From the NCBI GenBank assembly GCA_044228435.1, contig JBGAUW010000001.1, forward strand, positions 496,001 through 560,000: a stretch of 64,000 nucleotides of DNA. The letters run 5' to 3'. Both the position numbers and the translations under genes were made by a program. This DNA is from Bog-950 sp044228435. Lineage in GTDB: Bacteria; Bacteroidota; Bacteroidia; Chitinophagales; LD1. How positions within the stretch are numbered: position 1 is the first letter of the stretch; the number at the start of each line of letters is the position of its first letter. Positions 16,430-25,985 of the stretch are shown piece by piece. Under the pieces are notes generated by a model. The model was given only the letters and a program-made list of their open reading frames with translations. It was not told where the DNA came from and did no database searches.

Positions 16430-17440
16430 CTAGTGAATGTTCATAGCATTCAGCTTTTTACGATACTGGGCAGCTACGCGCATTTGGTCCTCGTACGATT
16501 TTGAAAACAGCGAAAAACCACTCATATCAGGGTTGGCACAGAAATACAAAAATTGATGCTCCTCGAAGTTTAGCACCGCATCAATTGATTTTTTGCGCGG
16601 CATGCAAATAGGGCCCGGGGGTAAACCTGCATATTTGTAGGTATTATAGGGGGTATCGAAATCTTTATGGTAAGAGGTAACCCTTTGCGCATCAAAATCG
16701 CGCAGGGCAAAAACCAGGGTAGGGTCAGCCTGCAAAGGCATACCTATTTTAAGCCTGTTTAAATAAACACCTGCTACAGTTGGCAACTCCTTATCGCGTA
16801 TCACTTCTTTTTCGGTTATAGAGGCCAGCACGGTAACTTCGGTGGGCGAAAGGTTTAGCTCGTGCGCTTTATTTTGCCGCTCCTCGTTCCAAAAATTTTT
16901 ATAGGCTCCGGTCATCCGTTCTATAAACTTATCAAAGGAAATGTTCCAGTAAAACTCATAATTATCAACTATAAAGCGGGCGAGTATCTTTGAGGTATCC
17001 GAACCCAAGGTTTTGCAAAACTCAGGGCTGTTCAGTTTAGCCAATACCATGTTCGAATCCATCTCCAGCGTGCGCCCTACCAATCCTGAAAATTCATCTT
17101 TGGTTCTAATATTATAAATAACCAGTTTTACAGGTGTTTGTAACCCGGCCCGAAGTATGTTTACTATTTGGCGGTTATTTAAACCTTTATTAAACACATA
17201 ATATCCCGGGTTTATGTGGGCGGGGTAGTTTTTAAGTTTACTTACCAGCCCAAAGGTCTGCTCGTTTTTAAGCACTTTATTCTCATTCAAAATCCTTAAC
17301 ACATCATCGTAGGTTGAACCGGTTGGAATTTTTACAGCAACCCGCTTATTGGTATTTACGTTGGGGCTTATAAAAACAATATATCCGGCAATGCCGGCTA
17401 CAACTAAAAGCAAAAAAAGCACAGCTAAAAGTTTCTTCAT
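16430..17440 (-). CDS. mltG: Endolytic murein transglycosylase MltG
   Basis: 336 residues from the ATG at 17440, chosen because it starts MKKLLAVLFLLLVVAGIAGYIVF, a proper membrane anchor; the longer frame adds a non-hydrophobic extension overlapping the upstream gene. The YceG domain follows, with ILASITEKE-like ASITEKEVIRDKELPTVAGV carrying the catalytic Glu and NRLKIGMPLQADPTLVF. MltG cleaves nascent glycan strands at the inner membrane and sets their length. The start is 2 bases after the stop of the DCC-family gene, so it is co-transcribed with it. Confidence 0.93.
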   Translation of the reverse strand: MKKLLAVLFLLLVVAGIAGYIVFISPNVNTNKRVAVKIPTGSTYDDVLRILNENKVLKNEQTFGLVSKLKNYPAHINPGYYVFNKGLNNRQIVNILRAGLQTPVKLVIYNIRTKDEFSGLVGRTLEMDSNMVLAKLNSPEFCKTLGSDTSKILARFIVDNYEFYWNISFDKFIERMTGAYKNFWNEERQNKAHELNLSPTEVTVLASITEKEVIRDKELPTVAGVYLNRLKIGMPLQADPTLVFALRDFDAQRVTSYHKDFDTPYNTYKYAGLPPGPICMPRKKSIDAVLNFEEHQFLYFCANPDMSGFSLFSKSYEDQMRVAAQYRKKLNAMNIH

Positions 17441-17442
17441 GC

Positions 17443-17835
17443 TTAATCTAAAAATTTCGATTTCAATTCGGGCGTGGGTATACGGCAAGCATCCTGTTTG
17501 CCGAACAATTTGTACCGGTTTGCGGCTACCTTATTATACACGTAATTACGAATAAATGCAGGTACAATAAAAAAGACTGATGCCAGCGAATATATACCCC
17601 CCAGTTGCTTTAAAATATTAAGGATCGCATCCGAACGCAAAGATACTTTACCATCATTATCAAAAATCACGGTATTCAAATACTCTCCCCCCAGGTTCAA
17701 GTCGGCTACTCTCCTGCTGCCATAATCAGACTGCAACGAGGCAAATTTAAATGCGTTATTCTTATCGTGGTCAATTAGCCAGTTAACCGAGCCATTGCAC
17801 AAATTGCATACACCATCAAACAGCACTACCTTCAT
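17443..17835 (-). CDS. DCC-family thiol-disulfide oxidoreductase (DUF393)
   Basis: 130 residues beginning VVLFDGVCNLCNGSVNWLI, which contains the defining DxxCxxC motif, and later YLNTVIFDNDGKVSLRSDAIL and FRNYVYN-like IRNYVYNKVAANRYKLFG. These are hallmarks of the DCC/YuxK family, whose redox role is presumed from the Cys pair. The ATG overlaps the stop codon of the upstream T9SS protein gene by one base and its own stop is 2 bases before mltG, so translation is probably coupled. Confidence 0.93.
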   Translation of the reverse strand: MKVVLFDGVCNLCNGSVNWLIDHDKNNAFKFASLQSDYGSRRVADLNLGGEYLNTVIFDNDGKVSLRSDAILNILKQLGGIYSLASVFFIVPAFIRNYVYNKVAANRYKLFGKQDACRIPTPELKSKFLD

Positions 17836-20120
17836 TAAAAATTAGTTTTAATAATTTTCTTGTGCACTTCTTTCCCGGTTTCGGAACTGCGTAGAGTAAG
17901 CAGGTAAACTCCGTTAGGCAAATTGCTAATGTTTAACTGACCCGATACATTTTGTTCAGAGAGAACCAATTCACCAATCATGTTGCTTACGCGGGCATCA
18001 AACAATATGCTTTTATCACTTTTAATAGTAAGCACACCTGTAGTAGGATTGGGATAAACAGAAACATTTTCTATAGCAGCTTCAATCGCATCAATAGCGG
18101 TAGTGGTGTTTCCCCAATAATCAGAATCAAAAACAAGCCGGATCATCGGCGAACCTTCAGGCTGAATGCTCGAGGCCTTCCAGGTAGTACCGGTAAAAAT
18201 CAGCATGTGGGGCTTACCCAATTTGCTGTTCAAATCATATCCAATTTGCAAACGACGGGTATCGGTTTGGGCCCAACCCAAATAAATTCTGCTGTTTACT
18301 ATTATAGGGGTATCCAGTTTATAGGTAGTAAAGCCATTTACCGAATCCACATAAAAAGGCTTTTTGTTCTCTAACGATAATACACGCCTTGTAGCCTCAT
18401 CAAAAGTTACGCTGTTTTTTACAATCGTATCCCACGCATAAAAGTTAAAAATCAAATCACTCACATTTTGCTCTACCTGCGAAAACTGCACCTGAAAGGC
18501 TACTAATGTATCGGGATGGTTAAGCACAAACTCATAAGCAAACCTTTTAGTGCCGGTTCCGGTAATGCCATAGCTCAATTCGGCCGAGCCATCATCGTAG
18601 GCATAAGTATTATCAAATTGCTGACGGTGATAGACCGTATCGTTGGCAGGCCGTGCATCGTTAGGAGCTATTACAGATCTCGATTGTATTACAAGGCTAT
18701 CTACAGGCCAGTTGGGCGTGCTTGGGATAATATAATCCGCAGGGCTTACTAAAATGGTACTATACTCTGTTGCATTAAAGGTTTGCAGTACTTCAGTTTT
18801 CACAATAGCCTGGCTGGGGTAAAGCTCTTCGGCCCCGGTTACAAAGTTGGTTGCCGGTGGATTAGTAAGTGCATTAGGGTCCATATTGTGCACCGAAAGC
18901 ACTATCGAATCTCTCAAGTCCACCGTATTATCAAATTGGTCGGCGGGCATTAAAGTGAAGTTCTTTAGAATAGTGGGGAATGGATACACAAAAGCCATAT
19001 CATAAATAATGGTATCCTGCCAGTTCCGGTTGCGGTCCAGCTTTACATAGTCAATATGCCAGTGGTCATTATTGCCATATAGTGAGGCCTTATTGCGGAA
19101 CCTGAACTGGAAAGTATTGTAATAATTGCTGTAAGGAAAAGGGAGGTCCGGCACAAAAACCAACACCTGTTTAAATTGTTTAGGCACTAACAAAACCGAA
19201 TTAAATCCTGTATCGCTCCATACTGTCCGCCAGGCATTACTGTTATCCTTAAATTCTAATATCAGCGAATCATCCCGGTCGGGATAATCGCCAAGCCCCT
19301 GTGGCTCGTAAAAAAAGCTCAGGTAAATAGAATCGGCCGCGGTATAACCCGATAAGTTAATCTGTTTAGAAGTAAGATAGTCCGCCGTGCCGTAAGTGCT
19401 ATTGGTGGTATTGTTATAGGGCAACCCATACTCATTCAGCCCATCTAAAGTGGCAACCCCTATTGTTGGCGGATTAACCGGGTAAGTGTTATTTACATAG
19501 GCATAATTATCGGCCCACAATTTGCCTGGTTCTGCCTGGGCAAAGTAAATAACCGGTGTATAAAAGGTAGTATCGTCGGGCCTTACCAAAGTTGAATCTA
19601 CTGCCTTGCCCGAAGTGCTATCAAACTTATAGGTGTAATAAGCACTCCATTTGGTAAAATTAGATGGTGCCTGAGCAAAGCAACCCGAGGTGGAGGGGCC
19701 GAAAAACGTAATTTGCACAGGAGGCTGAGCTACGGAATCCACTTTTTGATTAGCTACATCAAAGCTGTAAAACCACGATGTGTCATTCATAAAATGCCCC
19801 TCTTGCAAAGGAACCCCTTCAATAGCAAGGCAGGTGCCGGTTACATTATAAAATGTATCGGTTATATGGTTTTTGTTCCAGTTTACAGTGCCAAGCCGGT
19901 TAGTGGTAAAATCATCTGTAAAAGGCAGCTTAAGAGTATCGCCAATAACCACAATATTCCCTTTATCAATAAGGTATTTGTGTTGCCTGCCCGACGGCCT
20001 AAGGTTTTTGGTGGCACGGTATTGTACCTGGTTTACAGTTAAAGGCAACAGTTCTTCCTGCTGTGCCAACACAGCTGTAATCAACAAAGTGAAAAGAGAA
20101 AAGAATAGTGTTTTTTTCAT
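17835..20120 (-). CDS. Secreted T9SS sorting-domain protein
   Basis: 761 residues from the ATG at 20120, selected because it gives the signal peptide MKKTLFFSLFTLLITAVLAQ; the open frame extends 44 codons upstream without signal features. The body has several Asp-Asp-Ser-rich beta stretches (LSFFYEPQGLGDYPDRDDSLILEF and FRFRNKASLYGNNDHWHIDYVKLDR) that resemble MAM/jelly-roll type domains of Bacteroidota surface proteins. It ends in a T9SS type A domain (VYPNPTTGVLTI to KKIIKTNF). No enzymatic motif is seen. It overlaps the DCC gene by one base, an unusual placement for a large exported protein. Confidence 0.85.
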   Translation of the reverse strand: MKKTLFFSLFTLLITAVLAQQEELLPLTVNQVQYRATKNLRPSGRQHKYLIDKGNIVVIGDTLKLPFTDDFTTNRLGTVNWNKNHITDTFYNVTGTCLAIEGVPLQEGHFMNDTSWFYSFDVANQKVDSVAQPPVQITFFGPSTSGCFAQAPSNFTKWSAYYTYKFDSTSGKAVDSTLVRPDDTTFYTPVIYFAQAEPGKLWADNYAYVNNTYPVNPPTIGVATLDGLNEYGLPYNNTTNSTYGTADYLTSKQINLSGYTAADSIYLSFFYEPQGLGDYPDRDDSLILEFKDNSNAWRTVWSDTGFNSVLLVPKQFKQVLVFVPDLPFPYSNYYNTFQFRFRNKASLYGNNDHWHIDYVKLDRNRNWQDTIIYDMAFVYPFPTILKNFTLMPADQFDNTVDLRDSIVLSVHNMDPNALTNPPATNFVTGAEELYPSQAIVKTEVLQTFNATEYSTILVSPADYIIPSTPNWPVDSLVIQSRSVIAPNDARPANDTVYHRQQFDNTYAYDDGSAELSYGITGTGTKRFAYEFVLNHPDTLVAFQVQFSQVEQNVSDLIFNFYAWDTIVKNSVTFDEATRRVLSLENKKPFYVDSVNGFTTYKLDTPIIVNSRIYLGWAQTDTRRLQIGYDLNSKLGKPHMLIFTGTTWKASSIQPEGSPMIRLVFDSDYWGNTTTAIDAIEAAIENVSVYPNPTTGVLTIKSDKSILFDARVSNMIGELVLSEQNVSGQLNISNLPNGVYLLTLRSSETGKEVHKKIIKTNF

Positions 20121-20208
20121 GTTAGGGTATAAAAACAATACCAACGTAAACAAAATAAGTTTATTGGAATTTAGGGTAGCAATTTGATGAATTTTACCTC
20201 CCGGGCTT

Positions 20209-21021
20209 CTAAGGGTTTGGTATTGAGTCCATTTTATCATATAACTCTTCATTTATCCCTTCCGGCCTTTCGCGGGTAACAAATAGATCGATGGGTTCAC
20301 CTATTCTAATTGTATGCCCTTCGCCATATTCGGGCACCTGCTTGTAAATAAAAGCATCCATAGTGTCTGTTACACCCTCATCCACAAGTATAGAGCCACT
20401 GTTTAGTGAGTAACCTTTCATTTTAAAAATAGCCTCGTTTAAGCGCAAACCGAGTAAATACGGCACCGAAATACGGCTATTACCCAAGCCGTCACCCAGC
20501 ACAATATCAATAACTGTTCCACGGGCAACCCGCATTTTTTTAGTTACATTTTTACCGTTTATTACTAATCCTATCACCGCGTTCAAGTGCGGATCGGGCT
20601 TGTAAATCAACTCTCCTACTTTAAGCCCAAAGCTTTCTAACTGCATTTTGGCATATTTAAGCGAGCTGCGGCCAATTAAATCGGGTATTTCGGTAGTAGG
20701 TGCCTTGGTGGCATTAATGGTAATGTAAACGGTGCGGCCCTCTTTAACTTTCGAATTGGCTTTAGGATTTTGGTCTACAATACTCATAGGTGGTTTGCTC
20801 ATATCGTAAACCGAGTCCATTATCTGCCACTCCAGGTTTTTACCCCCCAATATACTTTTTACCTGTTCAAAAGAACTTCCCCTTAAATCGGGCACGGTAA
20901 CACTCTCATCATGGCGGGTATAAGTTTTTAAACCCGACTGAACCAAAAACAACAAAATAATAACCATACCTAAAGCCAGTAGGATATTATACAACAGCAC
21001 CTTATTAAAATACTTTTTCAA
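20209..21021 (-). CDS. Membrane-anchored PASTA-domain protein
   Basis: 270 residues. Residues about 9-30 are a transmembrane anchor (VLLYNILLALGMVIILLFLV). Three PASTA units follow: VTVPDLRGSSFEQVKSIL, TEIPDLIGRSSLKYAKMQL and ISVPYLLGLRLNEAIFKM. PASTA domains bind peptidoglycan-like ligands; here there is no kinase or transpeptidase domain. It is first in the minus-strand run leading to mltG, which suggests a cell-wall role. Confidence 0.92.
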   Translation of the reverse strand: MKKYFNKVLLYNILLALGMVIILLFLVQSGLKTYTRHDESVTVPDLRGSSFEQVKSILGGKNLEWQIMDSVYDMSKPPMSIVDQNPKANSKVKEGRTVYITINATKAPTTEIPDLIGRSSLKYAKMQLESFGLKVGELIYKPDPHLNAVIGLVINGKNVTKKMRVARGTVIDIVLGDGLGNSRISVPYLLGLRLNEAIFKMKGYSLNSGSILVDEGVTDTMDAFIYKQVPEYGEGHTIRIGEPIDLFVTRERPEGINEELYDKMDSIPNP

Positions 21022-21240
21022 CCTAAATTCTTGTTTTGGTTACCATACAAAAATAAACGACTAATTAACAGTCAGTAGTGCCATTTGCATTTATTTGTTC
21101 ACGGTTTTGTGGGTTATGTAGCCTGCTATACACCTTTTGCCCACAAACCACTGGCTCTATCTCATTAAACGCTGGCAGGCCACAGGTGTTGTTGCCAAAA
21201 GCAAAAATTTATATTATTGACTATAAATACATTAAAACAC

Positions 21241-21657
21241 ATGCAAACCACAGAAAAAATAACGGTTAATGCTACTGTTAATGCTCCGGTAGAAAAAGTT
21301 TGGAAATTATGGACCTCTCCTGAAGATATTATCAAATGGAATACCGCCTCACCCGACTGGCACACACCACGTGCAGAAAATGACCTGAAGGTTGGAGGGC
21401 GTTTTTCATCGCGAATGGAGGCTAAGGATGGAAGCTTTGGTTTCGATTTTTGGGGTGTATACACCGATGTAAGGGAAAACGAGTTTATTGCCTACACAAT
21501 GGGCGACGACCGAAAGGTTACCATTAGCTTTACACAAAATGGTAACCAAACAGAAATTAGTGAAACTTTTGAAGCAGAATCGCAAAACCCGGCCGAAATG
21601 CAACGCTTTGGCTGGCAGGCAATATTGAATAGCTTTAAAAAATACGCCGAAGGTTAA
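21241..21657 (+). CDS. SRPBCC/AHSA1-family protein
   Basis: 138 residues from the ATG at 21241 (the frame opens at a TTG 24 bases earlier). VNAPVEKVWKLWTSPEDIIKWNTASPDWHTP near the start and GWQAILNSFKKYAEG at the end are typical of the Bet v 1-like AHSA1 family. Such proteins bind small hydrophobic ligands in a central cavity; the ligand is unknown. It stands alone, divergent from the PASTA gene. Confidence 0.92.
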   Translation: MQTTEKITVNATVNAPVEKVWKLWTSPEDIIKWNTASPDWHTPRAENDLKVGGRFSSRMEAKDGSFGFDFWGVYTDVRENEFIAYTMGDDRKVTISFTQNGNQTEISETFEAESQNPAEMQRFGWQAILNSFKKYAEG

Positions 21658-21751
21658 GCTTTTGCACCGGTATTGCCATGTATGCCAAAAATATTAATGC
21701 AAAGTGTTAGCATACATGACATTTTTTTTAATTATGCCCCAAAATATGAAT

Positions 21752-23368
21752 ATGAAAAAACACACCCACCTGAGCCTAACGGCTCTTTTTGTATTTGCCG
21801 CTTTGCTTTTACAGGCTGGCGATGCAAAAGTTAAATTAACTTTTGGAGCAGAATACGAACTTCCCAAAAAACACTACGACATTGGCTTTATTGGCGATGC
21901 TGCACGCGGCTATGTTCAAATTGGTCATGCACCCGGCAAATCACTTTCGTTGCAGCGTTTCGATAAAAATTTAAAACTTGTATCAGAGCAGCTAATTACT
22001 TTAAAAGGTTTGCCAAAGGGATATGTTACCGAGTCGTGGCGCGAAGTAGGCGACAGTTACTATTGGTTTTACTCTACGTGGGATAAAAAGGCCCAGCGCG
22101 AACATTTATTTTCGCAAAAAATAAATGTTGAAAAAGGAAACCTTGATGGCGGACCTAAAGAAATTTTAGAGGCCAATAAACTAAGCGGCACGCTAACTAT
22201 GTCCGGGTTTTACAACTTTTCTACCCAGGATAAATGGAACTTTACACGCTCGGCTGATAAAAAAGTTACCTTGATTCAATACCGGATAGTACCCAAAGAG
22301 AAACGGGATGTAAAGAATACCGACCTGATTGGCCTGCATGTTTACGATGAGAACATGAATAAGATTTGGGGCAACGAAATTACAATGCCTTACACCGAAG
22401 CCGACATGGATAATGTAGATTACCAGGTAGATGGAAAAGGTAACGTTTATTGCCTTGCTAAAATTTACGACGACCGCAAATCGAAAGACAAAACAAAGCC
22501 TAACTATCACTTCGAAATTTTGCTTTGGAAAAAGGGCAAAACCGAGGTTACTAAAATACCGTTTAAGTTTGAAGATAAGTTTGTAAGTTCTGCAATACTT
22601 TTGGAAGATTACAAAGGGCGCGTGATTGTAGCCGGTTACTACAGCAAAATTTTCAGGTCGGGTGCCAGCGATGGGGCATTTGTTTTAAAAGTAGATCTTG
22701 ATGAAGGTAAAGTATCGAATGTTCAAAAAGGAATTTATGAATTCCCCACTGAGCTATTGAAAGAGTTTGAAAGCCAGCGCACCAAGAAAAAGATTGATAA
22801 GGCAGATGCTAAAGGAAAAGACGTTGAAGAAGCCAGCTTAACCTTGCGCAATGTTACCATAAACGAAGATGGCACAATACAGATATTTGGCGAGCAATAC
22901 CAGGTAATATCTTACACTTACTTCGATTCGAAAGGGGTGCCACATACACGTTACACGTACTACCATCTTGATATAATAGCGCTAAACATTGGCAAAGACG
23001 GCGAAATTGCATGGGTAAAAAAAATACCTAAACAACAGATTAGCGGCTCGCCATACGGCCAGGGCTTTAGCAGCTTTAGCTACGGAACCGATAAGTTTTT
23101 CTTTTTTACCGATAATCCTAAAAACCTAAGCCTAAGCCCAAGCCAGGCACCGGTTACCCACGGTTCTGGAGTAAAAGGTACTGTTATGGCCGTTAGAATT
23201 GATGAAACCGGAAAAATGACTAAATCGGTTTTATACGATGCCAAGGACAACAAGACCTTTTTAAATGCAACAGACTTTGATAAGGTTGGCGAAAACCAAC
23301 TTATTACCCGCACTGCACAGAAGAAAGTAAGCCGTGCTATGCTTTTAACCTTCGAGAAAAAGGACTAA
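21752..23368 (+). CDS. Exported protein of unknown function
   Basis: 538 residues from the ATG at 21752, where MKKHTHLSLTALFVFAALLLQAG forms a signal peptide; another ATG is at 21746 and the frame opens at GTG 21704. The mature part is rich in Lys and Asp with repeated beta-strand patterns (ENMNKIWGNEITMPY, GKGNVYCLAKIYDDRKSK), suggesting a beta-propeller-like fold. No T9SS tail or lipobox is seen, so it is probably periplasmic. I recognise no named family. Confidence 0.8.
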   Translation: MKKHTHLSLTALFVFAALLLQAGDAKVKLTFGAEYELPKKHYDIGFIGDAARGYVQIGHAPGKSLSLQRFDKNLKLVSEQLITLKGLPKGYVTESWREVGDSYYWFYSTWDKKAQREHLFSQKINVEKGNLDGGPKEILEANKLSGTLTMSGFYNFSTQDKWNFTRSADKKVTLIQYRIVPKEKRDVKNTDLIGLHVYDENMNKIWGNEITMPYTEADMDNVDYQVDGKGNVYCLAKIYDDRKSKDKTKPNYHFEILLWKKGKTEVTKIPFKFEDKFVSSAILLEDYKGRVIVAGYYSKIFRSGASDGAFVLKVDLDEGKVSNVQKGIYEFPTELLKEFESQRTKKKIDKADAKGKDVEEASLTLRNVTINEDGTIQIFGEQYQVISYTYFDSKGVPHTRYTYYHLDIIALNIGKDGEIAWVKKIPKQQISGSPYGQGFSSFSYGTDKFFFFTDNPKNLSLSPSQAPVTHGSGVKGTVMAVRIDETGKMTKSVLYDAKDNKTFLNATDFDKVGENQLITRTAQKKVSRAMLLTFEKKD

Positions 23369-23390
23369 GGTAAATTTACCCCTTAATTAA

Positions 23391-23424
23391 AAAATGCTGC
23401 TCTAACGGGCAGCATTTTTTTTTG
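23391..23424. terminator. Bidirectional terminator hairpin
   Basis: AAAATGCTGC and GCAGCATTTT pair around TCTAACGG, followed by an 8-T run. It lies between the convergent 538-residue and 138-residue exported protein genes. Confidence 0.85.
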
Positions 23425-23446
23425 CTTAAACATTACACTATTAGTT

Positions 23447-23863
23447 TTATTGGCTGGTGGCCAAAGCAGGCAACCGGACCACCGGGTACGTTCGACTAAC
23501 ACCTTCTTTACTTACAGTTTTAATACGGTAATACACGTTTTGTGTAGCCGCTAAAGGATACTTATCCCGTTCAGCTATAGCCAGGCTATCTTTACCCGAT
23601 TCGGGTAACTTAATGTATTTACATTGCCTGAAACCTGCGGCAGGTTCATTGCTTTTTTCAATAATGGCATAATCGAGTTGCGTTACGTGGGCAAATGTCA
23701 ACTCAATTTTAACCATATAATCGGCTCTCGATAGGGTCATTGTCAGCTCCTCATCACTCGATTTAAGAAAATAATCGGCTGGCTGAGCCAGCGCAGGTAA
23801 GTAAAACGCAATTGTTAACAGCATAAGTATACCCTTGCAATTGCTCAATTTAAGTTCTCCCAT
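23447..23863 (-). CDS. Small secreted protein, Fn3-like
   Basis: 138 residues from the ATG at 23863; the upstream extension of the frame lacks signal character. The N-terminus (KGILMLLTIAFYLPALAQ) is a signal peptide. The mature chain has strands such as YMVKIELTF, LDYAIIEKS and QNVYYRIKTVSKEGVSRTY, resembling a single fibronectin type III or T9SS-associated beta domain. No catalytic motif is seen and no function can be assigned. It is divergent from the GHMP kinase gene, with 89 bases between starts. Confidence 0.65.
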   Translation of the reverse strand: MGELKLSNCKGILMLLTIAFYLPALAQPADYFLKSSDEELTMTLSRADYMVKIELTFAHVTQLDYAIIEKSNEPAAGFRQCKYIKLPESGKDSLAIAERDKYPLAATQNVYYRIKTVSKEGVSRTYPVVRLPALATSQ

Positions 23864-23952
23864 ACTACTGCTACTGTAAAAGTTGTGCCTTAAACCAGGC
23901 AATTGGCCCCAACACTTTCCAACAACCATCTTTTGGTTATTTTGCCCCCGTT

Positions 23953-24942
23953 ATGATTAAAACAGTGGCCTACCCGCGCGCAGCCTTAATAGGTAACCCA
24001 TCCGACGGTTATTTTGGAAAAACCATAGCCTTTGTTTTCAAAAACTTCCAGGCAGAGGTTGAACTTGAAGAAAGCAAACACCTGCACATTATACCCTGCG
24101 ACCGCGACCGAATGGAGTTTAGCAGTCTTTCTGAATTAGCCGGCGAGATATCTGAGTTTGGCTATTATGGCGGGGTGCGGTTAATAAAAGCCTCATTAAA
24201 AACATTCGCCGATTATTGTGGCAGAGAAGGGATAACTCTTTCCCCAAAAAACTTCACTATCCGCTATGCTTCTACCATTCCGCACAGGTTAGGGCTGGCA
24301 GGCTCAAGCGCTATAGTAACCGCCACCATCAGAAGCTTGATGGAATTTTATGGGGTAGAAATTGATAAGCCACAACTTGCCAACCTTATACTTTCGGTTG
24401 AAAAGAATGAACTAAAAATAAGCGCCGGTTTGCAGGATAGGGTTGCCCAGGTTTATGGCCAACCGGTTTACATGAATTTTGATGAACAACTAATGAAAGA
24501 AACCGGAGCCGGCGAATACATTGCTTTTAATAAGCAATTATTACCACCCCTATTTTTAGCTTACCGCACTAACCTTTCCGAAGGGTCTGAAGTAACACAT
24601 AATGATTTAGCGGCCCGCTTTGCCAAACACGACCCGAATGTGCTACAAGCAGTTGAGCAATGGAAAAAACTAACGACTAAAACCTGGAATAAATTAAAGA
24701 CAGGTGACAAAGATATAGCTGCTCTGTTGAATGAAAATTTTGACATACGCGAGCAGGTTTGCGAAATAAGCAGCGGCAATAAACAACTTGTTAAGGCAGC
24801 ACGCAACGCCGGCGCCAGTGCAAAATTTACCGGTTCGGGCGGTGCAATTATAGGAACTTATACCAATGACCAAATGCTACAAAGCATTATGAGCGAAATG
24901 AAAAAAATAAATGCAGTAGTTATTTTACCCGATATTGCCTGA
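23953..24942 (+). CDS. GHMP-family kinase, glucuronokinase-like
   Basis: 329 residues. The GHMP ATP-binding motif PHRLGLAGSSAIVTATI is at about 112-128, and the C-terminal motif AKFTGSGGAIIGTY near 294. The opening GNPSDGYFGKTI, GYYGGVRLIKA, AGLQDRVAQVYG and NENFDIR closely recall plant glucuronokinases, as I remember them. Those enzymes phosphorylate D-glucuronic acid to glucuronate-1-phosphate. A glucuronokinase-like role is inferred and other sugar substrates are possible. The gene is 24 bases upstream of the GalU-like gene, which could supply the nucleotidyl transfer step to make UDP-glucuronate. Confidence 0.85.
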   Translation: MIKTVAYPRAALIGNPSDGYFGKTIAFVFKNFQAEVELEESKHLHIIPCDRDRMEFSSLSELAGEISEFGYYGGVRLIKASLKTFADYCGREGITLSPKNFTIRYASTIPHRLGLAGSSAIVTATIRSLMEFYGVEIDKPQLANLILSVEKNELKISAGLQDRVAQVYGQPVYMNFDEQLMKETGAGEYIAFNKQLLPPLFLAYRTNLSEGSEVTHNDLAARFAKHDPNVLQAVEQWKKLTTKTWNKLKTGDKDIAALLNENFDIREQVCEISSGNKQLVKAARNAGASAKFTGSGGAIIGTYTNDQMLQSIMSEMKKINAVVILPDIA

Positions 24943-24966
24943 TAAATTAAGAACCAGAATTTACCC

Positions 24967-25833
24967 ATGCAAAGTGTAGTTACAAAAGCCGTTATACCCG
25001 CCGCAGGATTTGGCACTCGTTTATTGCCTGCCACCAAGGCGCAACCCAAAGAGATGCTGGTAATAGTAGATAAACCGGTAATACAATACGTAGTAGAAGA
25101 AGCAGTAGCATCGGGGATTACCGATATCCTCATTATTATATCAGATGGCAAAGAGGTTTTACGCGACCACTTCCGGCCAGATGAAGCCCTGGAGGCCTTA
25201 TTAAAAAGCAAAGGAAAAAGCGCTGAGTTGGAAGAGATAGTGAAGCTAAACCACCTTTGCAATATACAGTTCGAATACCAGCATGAGCAAAAAGGGCTTG
25301 GCCACGCCATACTTTGCGCCGAAAAATTTATAGGTAACGACCCCTTTGCCGTATTGCTGGGCGACACCATTATTGAAGCAGAAGGCCCGCTTACTTTACA
25401 ATTAGCAAATGAATTTGCCAAACTAAAAGAACCGGTAGTAGCTTTACAACAGGTACCTATGGATATAGCCCACCGGTATGGGGTTTTTGTAGGCGAAAAA
25501 CTAAATAACAGTTTGTATAAAGGCATAAGCGTAGTAGAAAAGCCTGCAAAGGACAAAATACCCTCCAATCTTGTTTTTTCGGGCAGATATTTACTTACAC
25601 CGGATATTTTCGGATACCTTAAAAACACGGCCCCGGGCGTGAATAATGAGATACAGTTAACCGATGCTTTTATATTGATGATGGCGGAAAGAAATTTATA
25701 TGGCCATTTGTTTGACGGCACACGGTACGACGTAGGCAATAAACTTGATTTTATAAAAACCAATTTAATGATTGGTTTGCAGCGCGAAGATGTAGGCCCC
25801 GCCTTACTGGATTGGCTAAAGCAGTTACACTAA
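24967..25833 (+). CDS. galU: UTP--glucose-1-phosphate uridylyltransferase
   Basis: 288 residues, usual GalU length. KAVIPAAGFGTRLLPATKA is the nucleotidyltransferase signature with the UTP-binding loop and Lys; KPVIQYVVEEAVASGI, LGHAILCAEKFIG, VLLGDTI and VEKPAKDKIPSN follow in the usual order. GalU makes UDP-glucose from UTP and glucose-1-phosphate. Its place 24 bases after the glucuronokinase-like gene raises the possibility that it accepts glucuronate-1-phosphate as well. Confidence 0.92.
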   Translation: MQSVVTKAVIPAAGFGTRLLPATKAQPKEMLVIVDKPVIQYVVEEAVASGITDILIIISDGKEVLRDHFRPDEALEALLKSKGKSAELEEIVKLNHLCNIQFEYQHEQKGLGHAILCAEKFIGNDPFAVLLGDTIIEAEGPLTLQLANEFAKLKEPVVALQQVPMDIAHRYGVFVGEKLNNSLYKGISVVEKPAKDKIPSNLVFSGRYLLTPDIFGYLKNTAPGVNNEIQLTDAFILMMAERNLYGHLFDGTRYDVGNKLDFIKTNLMIGLQREDVGPALLDWLKQLH

Positions 25834-25868
25834 ACATACTTATGTGACTTTATTCCCCATTATTCTCA

Positions 25869-25882
25869 TACTGAATTCAGTA
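25869..25882. promoter_or_regulatory. Perfect 14-bp palindrome, candidate operator
   Basis: TACTGAATTCAGTA reads the same on both strands and has no following T run. Its half-site TACTGAA recurs in the palindrome 104 bases downstream, ahead of the ferritin-like gene pair. Confidence 0.4.
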
Positions 25883-25985
25883 AAGGAATTTTTGGGGATT
25901 ATTTGCAACTACCTGATCTGCTGAATTTTATTCTTACCGTTTAAGATCCGGTTAACGTTTACTAACGTATCTGCTATTGTAATAC

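Noticed and set aside
24858..25763. Minus-strand frame of 301 residues opposite galU
   Set aside because: Antisense to a conserved enzyme; composition is Ser/Thr/Phe-rich and shows no motif.
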